The notes: generated by a model not told the origin, from the sequence alone. A DNA stretch of 64,000 nt from Methylobacterium radiotolerans JCM 2831 (GCF_000019725.1 NC_010505.1:5874001-5938000), one strand, 5' to 3'. Shown: positions 45,937-57,257, counted from the first letter of the stretch. Made by a program: numbers and translations.

Positions 45937-46326
45937 GCCGGCAGGCCGTTCCCCGGTTCTCCGAGAAGGCGCGCGACCTCCGCGGTGTCCGGAACTGTCC
46001 GGCTACCGCGGAGGTCTCCCTGTTGCGCGCCGTTAACGATCCGCCGCGATCATATCGGCCGGACCGATTTTGGGCCGGGCGCGCAATTCCGGCCAGCATT
46101 GCCGTGAACAGGTGCGGGTCGGTTCGAAGCTCGGCAATGGATGTCTGGCATCCAGAAATGCTATTTTTCGGGCATTATTACCGGTGTAATATCTCGGTCT
46201 TCGCGAATATGTTCGGCGTCTGCTGCCTGGGTTGAAATTTTCTCGGTCGCGCGCCATCATCACACGGATATGCGCCGGAAGCTCGTGTGAAGAACTTCCT
46301 GGAACAGGTCCGGGTCGGGTGACGAG
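45937..46326 (+). other. 390-base gap between purH and the small membrane protein gene
   Basis: The first 80 bases hold the purH terminator hairpin. The remainder becomes AT-richer from about 46140 and should carry the promoter of the 79-residue membrane protein. I find no supported gene; a 70-codon frame at 46023 has no family-like features. Confidence 0.5.
45975..46016 (+). terminator. Strong 12-bp hairpin after purH
   Basis: gacctccgcggt pairs perfectly with accgcggaggtc around an 18-base loop, 38 bases after the purH stop. Only a short T-rich stretch follows. Confidence 0.65.
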
Positions 46327-46566
46327 ATGGTGGTCGCAGCGCTGTTGTTCCTCGTGGGATGGCTGATCGGCCGATCCTACTCGGTGATCGTCGTCGCCAT
46401 GACTTCGTCGGTTATCCTGTTCGCGGCCATGACGATCTTCATGTCCGTCTACGGGATCGACCTGCTGCGCGTGCTGATCGTGATCGGATATCTGACCGCG
46501 CACCAGGCGGGATATCTCCTCGGCGCCTATCTCAGCGGCTGCCCCGAGAACAGCGGGGGGCGTTGA
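46327..46566 (+). CDS. Small integral membrane protein of unknown function
   Basis: This 79-residue protein is nearly all hydrophobic, with two or three helices (about residues 1-21, 22-42 and 48-70). The C-terminus AHQAGYLLGAYLSG resembles small SyrA/ExoX-type exopolysaccharide regulators, but similarity is weak and I do not assign it. It starts with ATG 46327 in an AT-richer island. The next small gene lies convergent on the opposite strand, only six bases away. Confidence 0.6.
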   Translation: MVVAALLFLVGWLIGRSYSVIVVAMTSSVILFAAMTIFMSVYGIDLLRVLIVIGYLTAHQAGYLLGAYLSGCPENSGGR

Positions 46567-46572
46567 GGCATA

Positions 46573-46713
46573 TCACCACCACCAGACGACGCGTCCGGCG
46601 AGACTGTTGATCAGGATCCACAACCCCGCAGCGATGAGGGACCAGGTAATCACAAGGAGAAGCGGCGGCTTCGACCCGGGTTGACGGCGCAGATGTGCCA
46701 GGACGGTGTTCAC
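46573..46713 (-). CDS. Candidate 46-residue single-pass membrane protein
   Basis: A short frame (GTG 46713 to TGA 46573) encodes a basic N-terminus of about 16 residues. A hydrophobic helix follows (PPLLLVITWSLIAAGLWILI, residues 16-35), and the peptide ends in RVVWWW. The charge and helix pattern look like a real small membrane protein, but the start has no strong ribosome-binding site and no family is recognised. Confidence 0.4.
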   Translation of the reverse strand: MNTVLAHLRRQPGSKPPLLLVITWSLIAAGLWILINSLAGRVVWWW

Positions 46714-47168
46714 GTTCGAGATCCCAAGGGCCTGGAGCGGAGGGAAACCTCATACGGACTTGTACCGCATAGGGTTCCGCCGGGCCGATTGTCGGCGAAT
46801 TAAAATTCGTACAGATTCATGTGGTCGGCGCGCCTCCAGGGAAGTCCGGGGCTGCCCGATAATTTACTTTCAGTTGCAATAAACATCCTCTTACAACGTC
46901 AATAATCTTTTCGAAAACAGTCGGCGTTACGGCCATCGTCCGATGGGGCGACGTTTCAGCCGGGCCTCGATACTTGTCACCTCCGTATAGGATCCGACAA
47001 AACGCAATCCGTGACGAACCGCACGGATCGCAATTTCGCCATGGCGTTGCTGGGTCGACACAAGCGCGACTGACGCGGGGCGCTGTCCCGAACGAGAACG
47101 CCCAGGCAGCGTGTGCTGCCTGGGCGCCGTTGCCGCGGGTCTGACCGGGGTCCGTCGGCTCGCGCCGG
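46714..47168 (-). other. 455-base AT-richer intergenic island downstream of the MHS transporter
   Basis: About 46790-46925 is clearly AT-richer than the surroundings and contains the palindrome gaattaaaattc near 46799. No gene is supported. The right end has the transporter terminator hairpin at 47101-47124. The left end should hold the promoter of the 46-residue frame. Confidence 0.5.
47101..47124 (-). terminator. Terminator hairpin after the MHS transporter
   Basis: cccaggcagc and gctgcctggg pair perfectly across a gtgt loop, 45 bases beyond the transporter stop. On the minus strand a modestly T-rich tail (cgttctcgtt) follows. Confidence 0.6.
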
Positions 47169-48851
47169 TCAGGTGTCGGCGAAGATGTCGCGATCCTTGG
47201 TCTCCGGCACGAAGAACACGCCGATGATCACCGTCGCGACCGCGATGACGATCGGGTACCAGAGGCCGAAATAGATGTCGCCGGTCTGTGCCACCATGGC
47301 GAAGGCGGTCGCCGGCAGGAGGCCGCCGAACCAACCGTTGCCGATGTGGTAGGGCAGCGACATCGAGGTGTAGCGGATCCGGGTCGGGAACAGCTCCACC
47401 AGCATGGCGGCGATCGGGCCGTAGACCATCGTGACGAAGAGCACGAGGATGAACAGCAGGCCGATCACCTGCGCGGGCTGAGCCCGGAAGATGTCGAACG
47501 GGTTCGACATCTTGACGATCTCGGGATCGCCGGCCTTCGGATAGCCCGCGGCCTGCAGCGCGGCGGTCGTGGCCTTGTTGGCCTCGACGTTGCCGCCCTG
47601 CGGGTACGGGATCTCGGTGTCGTTGACGCGGATCGCCGTGGGCTGGCCGGCCGCGCCGGGCACCGTCGTGTAGCGGACCGACGACTTCGACAGGAAGTCG
47701 CGGGCGAGGTCGCAGGGCTGGGTGAAGACCCGCGTTCCGACCGGGTTGAACAGGGTACCGCAGGCGGCCGGATCGGCCGTCACCGTCACCTTCACGTTCT
47801 CGATCGCCGCCTCGAGCTTCGGGTTCGCCGTGGAGGTGATCCCCTTGAAGATCGGGAAGAACGTCGCCGCCGCGATCGCGCAGCCCGCCAGGATGATGAC
47901 CTTGCGGCCGATCTTGTCCGACAGCCAGCCGAACACGACGAAGAAGCCGGTTCCGAGGAGCAGCGACCACGCGATCAGCAGGTTGGCCGTGTAGCCGTCG
48001 ACCTTCAGGATCGATTGCAGGAAGAACAGCGCGTAGAACTGGCCCGTGTACCAGACCACGCCCTGGCCGGCGACGAGTCCGAACAGGGCGATGATCGCGA
48101 ACTTCGCGTTCCGCCACTCGCCGAAGGCCTCCGTGAGCGGCGCCTTCGAGGTCTTGCCCTCCTCCTTCATCTTCTTGAAGGCCGGGGATTCGGAGAGCTG
48201 GAGACGGATCCAGACCGAGATGCCGAGGAGCAGCACCGAGACCAAGAACGGGATGCGCCAGCCCCACTCGGCGAAGGCGGCCTCGCCCGTGATGGTCCGG
48301 GTTGCCAGGATCACCAGGAGCGACAGGAACAGGCCCAGCGTCGCGGTCGTCTGGATCCAGCTCGTGTAGAAGCCGCGCCGGCCATTGGGGGCGTGCTCCG
48401 CCACATAGGTCGCCGCGCCGCCGTACTCGCCGCCCAGCGCGAGGCCCTGGGCGAGGCGCAGGACGATCAGGATGATCGGCGCCGCGATGCCGATGGTCGC
48501 CGCGTTGGGCAGGATGCCGACGATGAAGGTCGACAGACCCATGATCAGGATCGTGACCAGGAAGGTGTACTTGCGACCGACGAGATCGCCGACACGGCCG
48601 AACACCAGCGCGCCGAACGGCCGGACGATGAAGCCGGCCGCGAAGGCCAGCAGAGCGAAGATGTCGCGCGTGGCCGGCGGGTAGGCCGAGAAGAATTGCG
48701 CGCCGATGATCGCCGCCAGCGACCCGTAGAGATAGAAATCGTACCACTCGAACACGGTGCCGAGCGAGGATGCGAAGATCACCCGCTTCTCGGCCGACGT
48801 CATCGGCCTCGCAGCGTCTCCCGCTCGCGGGATCGCGGTTGCCACAGGCAT
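47169..48851 (-). CDS. MHS family MFS transporter with large extra loop
   Basis: This 560-residue metabolite:proton symporter has the MHS opening GTVFEWYDFYLYGSLAAIIG and the motif FGRVGDLVGRKYTFL between helices 2 and 3. Typical MHS members have 430-450 residues. This one has about 115 extra residues (about 340-455) between two helices in the C-terminal half, with two Cys in CGTLF and QPCDLA. Such long MHS proteins are known in alphaproteobacteria but are uncharacterised. ATG 48851 has GGGAGGA nine bases upstream. The substrate is probably an organic acid or amino acid, not determined. Confidence 0.88.
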   Translation of the reverse strand: MPVATAIPRAGDAARPMTSAEKRVIFASSLGTVFEWYDFYLYGSLAAIIGAQFFSAYPPATRDIFALLAFAAGFIVRPFGALVFGRVGDLVGRKYTFLVTILIMGLSTFIVGILPNAATIGIAAPIILIVLRLAQGLALGGEYGGAATYVAEHAPNGRRGFYTSWIQTTATLGLFLSLLVILATRTITGEAAFAEWGWRIPFLVSVLLLGISVWIRLQLSESPAFKKMKEEGKTSKAPLTEAFGEWRNAKFAIIALFGLVAGQGVVWYTGQFYALFFLQSILKVDGYTANLLIAWSLLLGTGFFVVFGWLSDKIGRKVIILAGCAIAAATFFPIFKGITSTANPKLEAAIENVKVTVTADPAACGTLFNPVGTRVFTQPCDLARDFLSKSSVRYTTVPGAAGQPTAIRVNDTEIPYPQGGNVEANKATTAALQAAGYPKAGDPEIVKMSNPFDIFRAQPAQVIGLLFILVLFVTMVYGPIAAMLVELFPTRIRYTSMSLPYHIGNGWFGGLLPATAFAMVAQTGDIYFGLWYPIVIAVATVIIGVFFVPETKDRDIFADT

Positions 48852-49046
48852 GAAACAGGTCCTCCCAGACGCACATGGGCGGCCCGAGACACGGATCGCC
48901 CGCTCACCGGCCCTTTTCCCGGGCGGTTCTGCGCGAGGCGCAGATCACCTATGCGTTATCGCACGTGGTGGGGCGGTCAACCGGTAAAGCGATTGTGAAG
49001 ACCCTCATCAACATGGGCGCGTACCGAGTTGTCACCGGAACGACGA

Positions 49047-49070
49047 AGGGCGCGGCTCGCGCCGCGCCCT
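49047..49070 (-). terminator. Terminator hairpin after actP
   Basis: agggcgcggc and gccgcgccct pair perfectly with a tcgc loop about 27 bases beyond the actP stop, followed by a T-rich stretch on the minus strand. Confidence 0.65.
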
Positions 49071-49097
49071 CCGCCTGTCAGACCCGTCGGATCGTCG

Positions 49098-50780
49098 TCA
49101 GTGCGCGTGCGCGCCGGCGGCCCCGATGCCCGTCTCGGAACGCACGTACTGGGCCTCGAAGGCGGCCCGCTCGCGCTGCGCGCGCCGGGTCTTGTCCAAG
49201 AGGGATACGACCCAGATCGTCGCGAAGGCCAGCGGCATCGAGAACAGCGCCGGGTTGTCGTAGGGGAAGAGCGGGGCGGGGTTGCCCAGCGTCGTCACCC
49301 ACACGGCCTTCGACAGCACCACCATGATGACCGCCGCGAGCAGGCCGACGAGGCCGCCGGCGAGCGCGCCCCAGGTGGTGGTGCCCCGCCACAGGATCGA
49401 CATGGCGAGCACCGGGAAATTGCAGCTCGCCGCCACCGCGAAGGCGAGGCCGACCATGAAGGCGACGTTCTGGTTCTCGAACACGTAGCCGAGGTAGATC
49501 GCCACGATGCCGATCACCACGGCCGAGATCTTCGACAGGTTGACCTCGTGCTTCTCGGTGGTCCGCCCGCGGGCGATCACCTGGGCGTAGAGGTCGTGAC
49601 TGATCGCCGAAGCGCCGGCGAGCGTCAGGCCGGCGACGACCGCGAGGATCGTGGCGAAGGCCACGGCGGAGATGAAGCCCAGGAAGTACGGGCCGCCCAC
49701 CGCGTTGGCGAGGTTCACCGCCACCATGTTGGTGCCGCCGATCATGTCCTTCAGCTTGTCGAACGCGCCGGCCGGACCGAGCTTGAAGTAGACCGGGTCC
49801 GACATCAGCAGCGCGATGCCGCCGAAGCCGATGATGAAGGTCAAAATGTAGAAGTAGCCGATCAGGCCGGTGGCGTAGAACACCGACTTGCGGGCGGCCT
49901 GGGCGTCCGAGACCGTGAAGAACCGCATCAGGATGTGCGGCAGGCCGGCGGTGCCGAACATCAGGCCGACGCCGAGCGAGATCGCCTCGACCGGGTTCGA
50001 CACGAGGCCTCCCGGCGCCATGATGGCGTCGCCCTTCGGGTGGACCTGAACGGCGCTGGCGAACAGCATTTCCGGGTTGAAGCCGTACTTCAGCAGCACC
50101 GCGCCGGCCATGAAGGTCGCGCCGCCGAGCAGCAGGCAGGCCTTGATCACCTGCACCCAGGTGGTCGCCTTCATGCCGCCGAAGGCGACGTAGACGATCA
50201 TCAGGACGCCGACGATGATCACCGCGTAGAGGTAGGGCAGGCCGAACAGGAGCTGGATCAACTTCCCCGCGCCGACCATCTGGGCGATCAGGTAGAAGGC
50301 CACCACCACCAGGGTGCCCACCGCCGAGATGATGCGGATCGCGGTCTGGTCGAGGCGGAAGCTCGCCACGTCGGCGAAGGTGAACTTGCCGAGGTTGCGC
50401 AGGCGCTCCGCGATCAGGAACAGCACGATGGGCCAGCCGACCAGGAAGCCCGTCGAGTAGATCAGCCCGTCGAAGCCCGAGGTGTAGACGAGGCCGGAGA
50501 TGCCGAGGAACGAGGCCGCCGACATGTAGTCGCCGGCGATCGCCAGGGAGTTCGTCCCTGCCGAGATGCCGCCGCCCGCCGCGTAGAAGTCGGCGGCAGA
50601 CTTGGTGCCCTTGGCGGCCCGGTAGGTGATGCCGAGCGTCAGCAGCACGAAGAACAGGAACATCAGGATGGCCGGCCAGTTCGTGGCCGATTGCGCGACG
50701 GCGCCGAGATCCGGGCCGGCCGCGTAGGCGGCGCTCGCGACGATCGTGGCGAGCGTCAGGCCGAGAAGGAGGCGGTTCAT
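49098..50780 (-). CDS. actP: Cation/acetate symporter ActP
   Basis: This 560-residue sodium:solute symporter has a signal-like N-terminus and 13 or so helices. Typical segments are [30 protein letters not shown] (the substrate region) and [31 protein letters not shown]. It imports acetate and short organic acids. The ATG overlaps the stop of the DUF485 gene (ATGA), confirming co-translation. Acs lies upstream, so the operon imports and activates acetate. Confidence 0.95.
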   Translation of the reverse strand: MNRLLLGLTLATIVASAAYAAGPDLGAVAQSATNWPAILMFLFFVLLTLGITYRAAKGTKSAADFYAAGGGISAGTNSLAIAGDYMSAASFLGISGLVYTSGFDGLIYSTGFLVGWPIVLFLIAERLRNLGKFTFADVASFRLDQTAIRIISAVGTLVVVAFYLIAQMVGAGKLIQLLFGLPYLYAVIIVGVLMIVYVAFGGMKATTWVQVIKACLLLGGATFMAGAVLLKYGFNPEMLFASAVQVHPKGDAIMAPGGLVSNPVEAISLGVGLMFGTAGLPHILMRFFTVSDAQAARKSVFYATGLIGYFYILTFIIGFGGIALLMSDPVYFKLGPAGAFDKLKDMIGGTNMVAVNLANAVGGPYFLGFISAVAFATILAVVAGLTLAGASAISHDLYAQVIARGRTTEKHEVNLSKISAVVIGIVAIYLGYVFENQNVAFMVGLAFAVAASCNFPVLAMSILWRGTTTWGALAGGLVGLLAAVIMVVLSKAVWVTTLGNPAPLFPYDNPALFSMPLAFATIWVVSLLDKTRRAQRERAAFEAQYVRSETGIGAAGAHAH

Positions 50781-51148
50781 CGGGCCACGCTCCGCTTCAG
50801 GGCTTCGCTCAGCGCGTCGAAGCGCGTGTTGGCCCGGGCGACGTAGACCCCCGTGAGCGCGAAGGCGAACAGGATCACGAACACGCCCGCGAACAGGCCG
50901 AGGGAGGCGGTGCCGCCGACCTTCACGGCGAGGAGCGACTTGTCGAAGGCGATCAGCCCGATGAAGCCGAAATAGACCACCAGCATCAGGATCGTCAGGA
51001 TCCACGCGAAGCGGGTGCGCTCGTGAACGAGCTGCTGGAACTCGGGAGTCCGTGAGATCCGCGCCACCTGCGGATCGACGGCGATCTCGCGTGGGCGTGT
51101 TCCCGGGGGCGCCGTGCGCCCTCGGGTGTTCAGTGTCGTGCCGCTCAT
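50777..51148 (-). CDS. yjcH: DUF485 (YjcH) membrane protein
   Basis: This 123-residue protein has two membrane helices (about 48-70 and 83-105) and the DUF485 start [19 protein letters not shown]. YjcH is encoded with acs and actP in many bacteria and is probably an ActP partner. Here it overlaps actP by four bases and follows acs by 136 bases. Confidence 0.93.
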   Translation of the reverse strand: MSGTTLNTRGRTAPPGTRPREIAVDPQVARISRTPEFQQLVHERTRFAWILTILMLVVYFGFIGLIAFDKSLLAVKVGGTASLGLFAGVFVILFAFALTGVYVARANTRFDALSEALKRSVAR

Positions 51149-51256
51149 GGGTGTTCCTCCCGCGAGGGCACGCTCGCGGCCCCCCGGTTCTGCGCGTTGG
51201 GATTCGTGGTTCTTGTTGGAGGCGGGCGCCGCCCCGGCACCCGCCCCGGTCCGGAC

Positions 51257-51278
51257 CCGCGCCGCCGGGGCGGCGCGG
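51257..51278 (-). terminator. GC-rich hairpin between acs and yjcH
   Basis: ccgcgccgcc and ggcggcgcgg form a stem of up to 10 bp in the 136-base gap, next to the acs stop. Without a T run it may attenuate rather than end transcription. Confidence 0.4.
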
Positions 51279-51284
51279 ATGCGA

Positions 51285-53231
<1,947 letters not shown>

Positions 53232-53502
53232 GGCGTCCCATCCCTGTTTTGGTGCCCGATCGTATCGCGGTCGCCGCCGCGCAGCCAGGACTTCCAAAGT
53301 AACGTAGCCGACAATCTACGATGGCGATATCATCGCAGTTTGGCGCGCACCTGCGCAGCACAATCCCCGTGAATAGATTGGGCACAATGTAAGAGCTGCT
53401 TGAGGCTTCGATGCTGCGCTGTCAAGCGCGCCCGCACGAGGCGGCTGTCACCGGCAGCCCTCTGTTTCCGCCGCCGGAGACCGCCCGTGGTCGCGATCGA
53501 CC

Positions 53503-56055
53503 CTAGCCGTTGGCCGCCCGGCGCGTGGGCATGATGATCTCCACGAGCGTGCCGTCTTCCGGCCGGGCGGAGAGCTCCAGCCGCCCGCCATTGGCCTCCA
53601 CCAGCGCCCGCGGCAGCGCCAGCCCGTCCTCGACATCGTCCTGCGGAGCCTCCGACCGCGGGGCGTGGCCGGCACCGGTGTCGCGCACCCGCACGGCGAT
53701 ACCCGCCCGCTCCGTCGAACCGGTGGACACGATGATCTGGCTGCCGGCGGTCGACCGCCGGATCGCGTTCTCGATCACCAAGCTGGCCGCGCGGCTGACC
53801 GAACGCTCATCGGCCTCCAGGTCGCCGATATCGGTGGAGAAGCTCGTCCGCATGACGATGCGGCCCCGGGCCGCCTCGCCCTGGAGCCGGGCGACGCAGC
53901 TCGCCACCACGTCGTTGAGATCGAGGGCGCGCGGTTCCAGGTGGAGCGACCCGGCCTCGACGGCGGCGAGGTCCAGGAGCTTCCCGACGCGCTCCCGCAT
54001 CGCCTCGCCCGAGGCCTTGATCTCGGCGAGGCAGCCCCTGTAGCGCGCGTCCCCGAGGGGGCCGAACGGCTCCTTCAGCATCGCGGCGGCGAGGTCGATG
54101 ATCCCGGTCAGCGGTTGGCGGACGGCGCCCTCGAGCCGGCCGAGGGCGTCGGCGCGAGCCGGCGCGGGATCCGGGCGGCCCTCGGCGGCCCGCTCCGCCG
54201 CCTCGCTCTCGGCCCGCCCGATCTGGACCACCCGTCGGCCCTGCCCCGCCGCTACGGTCAGCGACACGGGCGCCCCGGCGAGGCGCACGACGCGCCGCCC
54301 GGGCGCCGCGCCGCGAAGGGCATCGGCGACCGTCAGGACGCTGTCCCCGTCGAACAGCGTGACAAAAGTGCTGCCGACGATCTCGCGCGGGTCGCAGCCG
54401 AACAGGTCGGTCGCGGCGCGGTTCAGCGCGACGATGCGCCCGGCCGCGTCGACCGTGACGACGCCCGTTTCCAGCGCGTCGAGGGTCGCCTCGGCGCTGG
54501 CCGTCCGCTCGGTCTGGGCGGCGCGGGCGAGGCGCTCGGCCCTGAGCGCGTCCGCGACGTCGGCCTCCTCGACGGGGCGCGCGACCAGGCACGTGGCGGT
54601 CGCGCCCGCCCAGGGCAGGGCACCCCCCAGCAGTTCCACGGGGCGGGCGCCGCCGTCGGCCGTCGTGACGGTCGTGCGGCGTGCGGACGGCTCGGGTGCT
54701 TCCGCCGCGGGAAGACCGGGCAGCAATCCCGAGAACCCGACGCGCGCGAGGCTCGGCAGATCAGGATAGCCGGTCAGGTCCAGGAAGGCGCCGTTCGCCG
54801 CGACGATCGTGCCGTTTCGATGGACCAGCACCGGCAGCGGCAATCCGCCGAGGAGATCGGTCGCGGGCGCCGGTGCCGCGTCGTCGACCGGTGCGATCTC
54901 CGCCGTGTCCGGGTCCGCCCCGACATCGTCCGAGACGGCGCGGGTCTCCGCCGGACCGGCCTGTGGAGCGGGGAACGGCATCACCGAACCGCTCTCGGTC
55001 CTGGGCGAACCGGATTCGGCCTCGTCGCCGGCGTAGCGGGCCCCCAGCGCCCGGGCGATCTCGCGGAACGCGGCGTGCTCGTCGTTCGACAGCGGCGCGG
55101 CGACGGGGTCCGCGTCCACCCCGACAGGGATAGCGACCTCGCCGGGCTCGGCCGGGACTATCGCGGCCCCCGCATCCTCACAGGCTGCGGGCTCCGGTGT
55201 CGCAATCGGCGTCGGCTCCCGTACTGCCTCGGGGGTCGGCTCCGGAGGCGCGGCCGGGACGCTCCGGATCAGACCGAAGCCGCCGAAGCCCGAGAAGGCC
55301 GCGTCGCCCCGCCCCAGCGGGGCGCCCGACAGATCGACCCGGAACGCTCCGGTGCCGGCATCGAGTACCGCCGGTTCGCCGCGGAAGGTGCGCCGGTCGC
55401 GCAGGGCCGCCAGCACGGCGTCGGCGCCGGAGAGTCGCCCGCTCGCGGCCAGATCCTGCCAGCGCTGCCCGACCAGCCCGGACAGGGCCTCCGGGCCGGT
55501 GAGCGTGGTCAGGACACCCGCGGCATCGAGGCGCCACAGGAAGCGGTCGTCGCGCCGCAGCGGCACCGTTGAGGGCGATTGCGGCTGAAGGGGTGGCGCG
55601 CCCTCCGCCCCAGAAGGCGCGGCGCGCGGTTCGACCGGAGCCTCGACCGGGCGGGCGGGACGGGCGCGGCCCGCCGACACCGGCGCGGTCGGGACGACGA
55701 GGATCGCGGGCCGGCCGTCGGCCTGCGCGCCCCGCGCAAGCCAGCACAGAACAGGCGGCGCGATCCGGCGGGCATCGAGGCGCAGGCGCGCGAGGCGGGG
55801 CGCGGCGTCGCCCGCCACCGCCGCCGCGATCTGCCGGTTCAGACCGGCGAGGGCGGGGCCGGCCAGCGACTCGGCGAGACCGGCCGCCGCTTCGGACGCG
55901 GACAGGATCCGCGCGTCCGTCGGATCGATCACGAGATGCACGGCGTCGCGCGCGGCCAGCGCGGCCGCCAGGGCGGGCAGCCGCTCCCAGGTCGCGAAGG
56001 CATTCGCCAGCCCGGCCGGGACTGCAGTGGCCGTCGGTGTCACTGTCGTCTCCAA
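53503..56055 (-). CDS. PAS-domain histidine kinase homologue without phosphoacceptor His
   Basis: This 850-residue protein has an N-terminal region of unclear fold, an acidic middle part, two PAS domains (about 395-500 and 515-620), a DHp-like helix pair and a HATPase_c domain (about 715-845). The kinase half keeps VIENAIRRS (N box), DTGAGH (G1) and GLALPRALVEANGGRL (G2). At the H box the sequence reads EGAVRQPLTGIIDLA where PleC/DivJ-type kinases have SHEIRTPL, so Gly replaces His. The helix after it (FGPLGDARYRGCLAEIKASG) is typical of PleC/PdhS-type kinases. It probably acts as a pseudokinase or phosphatase. A CtrA-like box lies 140 bases upstream. Confidence 0.8.
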   Translation of the reverse strand: METTVTPTATAVPAGLANAFATWERLPALAAALAARDAVHLVIDPTDARILSASEAAAGLAESLAGPALAGLNRQIAAAVAGDAAPRLARLRLDARRIAPPVLCWLARGAQADGRPAILVVPTAPVSAGRARPARPVEAPVEPRAAPSGAEGAPPLQPQSPSTVPLRRDDRFLWRLDAAGVLTTLTGPEALSGLVGQRWQDLAASGRLSGADAVLAALRDRRTFRGEPAVLDAGTGAFRVDLSGAPLGRGDAAFSGFGGFGLIRSVPAAPPEPTPEAVREPTPIATPEPAACEDAGAAIVPAEPGEVAIPVGVDADPVAAPLSNDEHAAFREIARALGARYAGDEAESGSPRTESGSVMPFPAPQAGPAETRAVSDDVGADPDTAEIAPVDDAAPAPATDLLGGLPLPVLVHRNGTIVAANGAFLDLTGYPDLPSLARVGFSGLLPGLPAAEAPEPSARRTTVTTADGGARPVELLGGALPWAGATATCLVARPVEEADVADALRAERLARAAQTERTASAEATLDALETGVVTVDAAGRIVALNRAATDLFGCDPREIVGSTFVTLFDGDSVLTVADALRGAAPGRRVVRLAGAPVSLTVAAGQGRRVVQIGRAESEAAERAAEGRPDPAPARADALGRLEGAVRQPLTGIIDLAAAMLKEPFGPLGDARYRGCLAEIKASGEAMRERVGKLLDLAAVEAGSLHLEPRALDLNDVVASCVARLQGEAARGRIVMRTSFSTDIGDLEADERSVSRAASLVIENAIRRSTAGSQIIVSTGSTERAGIAVRVRDTGAGHAPRSEAPQDDVEDGLALPRALVEANGGRLELSARPEDGTLVEIIMPTRRAANG

Positions 56056-56195
56056 AGCCCGCGACCTCGAACCCCAACGCGATCCAGACGCTCCGCGGTC
56101 CCGCTTTGCCCGAGAAACGCCCGCGACCGTAGCCCTATTGTAAACTCCCTCGCGCCGCGACGCTGGACTCTCGGCGCAACCGTCACACGTTTACG

Positions 56196-56210
56196 TTATG
56201 TCAACCTTAA
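56196..56210. promoter_or_regulatory. CtrA-like box between the degenerate kinase and the phasin gene
   Basis: TTAT, seven bases and TTAA, one mismatch from the CtrA consensus, lie 140 bases upstream of the kinase start on the minus strand and 93 bases from the phasin ATG. Either gene could be the target. Confidence 0.5.
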
Positions 56211-56302
56211 CGCCGTGAGCGCGGGTGGCATATGGCGGCGAATCAGTTATTGTGCACCGCACAAAGCGCCATCCACAGGCCAACGAAGAGAGGAGACGAC
56301 GT

Positions 56303-56791
56303 ATGAGCAACCCCCCGAACTACGAAGTTCCGGCCGAGATGCGCGACTTCGCCGAGAAGAGCGTCGAGCAGGCCCGCAAGGCGTTCGACAGCTTCATCGG
56401 CGCCGCCCGCCGCACCGCCGACACGGTGCAGGGTTCGGCCGAACTGGCCCGCTCGAACGCGCTGGACGCCTCCTCCCGCGGCTTCGAATATGCCGAGCAG
56501 AACGTGAACGCGGCTTTCGACCTCGCCCAGAAGCTGGTCCGCTCCAGGGACATGCAGGAGGCGATGCAGCATCAGGCCGAGTTCGTCCGCAGCCAGTTCG
56601 CCGCCATCCAGGCGCAGGCGAAAGAGTTCAGCGGCCTCGCGCAGAGCGCGATGCAGCAGGGCGCCGAACGCGCCAAGTCGGCGATGCAGCAGGGCGCCGA
56701 CGAGGCACGCAAGGCCATGGAGCAGGGCCAGGACGCCGCCAAGCAGACGGCTCAGAACGCCCAGGACGCCGCCGAGCGCGCCTCGCACTGA
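56303..56791 (+). CDS. Phasin family protein
   Basis: This 162-residue protein is almost entirely helical. It matches the phasin pattern with FAEKSVEQARKAFDSFIGAA and AFDLAQKLVRSRDMQEAMQHQAEF, and Ala/Gln-rich repeats (SAMQQGAxxA) fill the C-terminus. Phasins coat polyhydroxybutyrate granules. ATG 56303 follows a strong AGAGGAGA element; the frame upstream is non-family. A clear terminator follows. Confidence 0.9.
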   Translation: MSNPPNYEVPAEMRDFAEKSVEQARKAFDSFIGAARRTADTVQGSAELARSNALDASSRGFEYAEQNVNAAFDLAQKLVRSRDMQEAMQHQAEFVRSQFAAIQAQAKEFSGLAQSAMQQGAERAKSAMQQGADEARKAMEQGQDAAKQTAQNAQDAAERASH

Positions 56792-56805
56792 GGCAGACAT
56801 CGACG

Positions 56806-56854
56806 AAACGAGCCGCGGCCCGCTCCCGTCCAGGGGGGCGGGCCGTCTCGTTTT
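56806..56854 (+). terminator. Rho-independent terminator after the phasin gene
   Basis: The outer stem aaacgag/ctcgttt and the inner stem gcggcccgc/gcgggccgt enclose a C/G-rich loop and end in TTTT, 15 bases after the phasin stop. Confidence 0.75.
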
Positions 56855-56921
56855 CGCCGGTATTGCCGCCGAGAGCCGCCGGGCGGACGCGTTGGGTCCG
56901 CGCCGACTGAAGGGTTCAGGG

Positions 56922-57257
56922 ATGCGCCTCACTGTTTCCGGCCGATCCGGCCTGCGTGGACCTCTCCGCCTGGCGGTCGCCGCCCTGGCGCTCGCCGCCG
57001 TCGTTCCGAGCGGCGCGGCCTGGGCCCAGTACTACGACGATCCGGGCTACGACGGCGGATACCGCCCGGTCCCGCGCCGGGCGCAGCGCGCCCCCGTCGG
57101 CTACAATTGCGACGCGGTCCAGCAGGGGATCACGGGCCCGAAGCCGTTCTCGTGCCCGCTGCCGGGGCCGCGTCCCCTCGGCGTGCGCTGCTTCTGCGAC
57201 CTGCCGATCGCCTCGTTCAGCCCGCCGCAGACGGCCGTCGGCCACGTCGTTCCCTGA
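56922..57257 (+). CDS. Small secreted Cys-rich protein of unknown function
   Basis: This 111-residue protein has a signal peptide (cleavage after WAQ, about residue 36). The Tyr/Arg/Pro-rich mature domain has four Cys (YNCDAV, FSCPLPG, VRCFCDLP). It resembles small exported proteins common in Methylobacterium, but no family is recognised. ATG 56922 gives the signal peptide; the ten upstream codons of the longer frame do not. Confidence 0.7.
   Translation: MRLTVSGRSGLRGPLRLAVAALALAAVVPSGAAWAQYYDDPGYDGGYRPVPRRAQRAPVGYNCDAVQQGITGPKPFSCPLPGPRPLGVRCFCDLPIASFSPPQTAVGHVVP

Noticed and set aside
46023..46235. 70-codon plus-strand frame after purH
   Set aside because: No ribosome-binding site, no membrane or signal features, and it starts within the terminator area.
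53665..55572. Plus-strand 635-codon frame opposite the degenerate kinase
   Set aside because: Gly/Arg-rich shadow; the opposite strand has two PAS domains and a HATPase domain.
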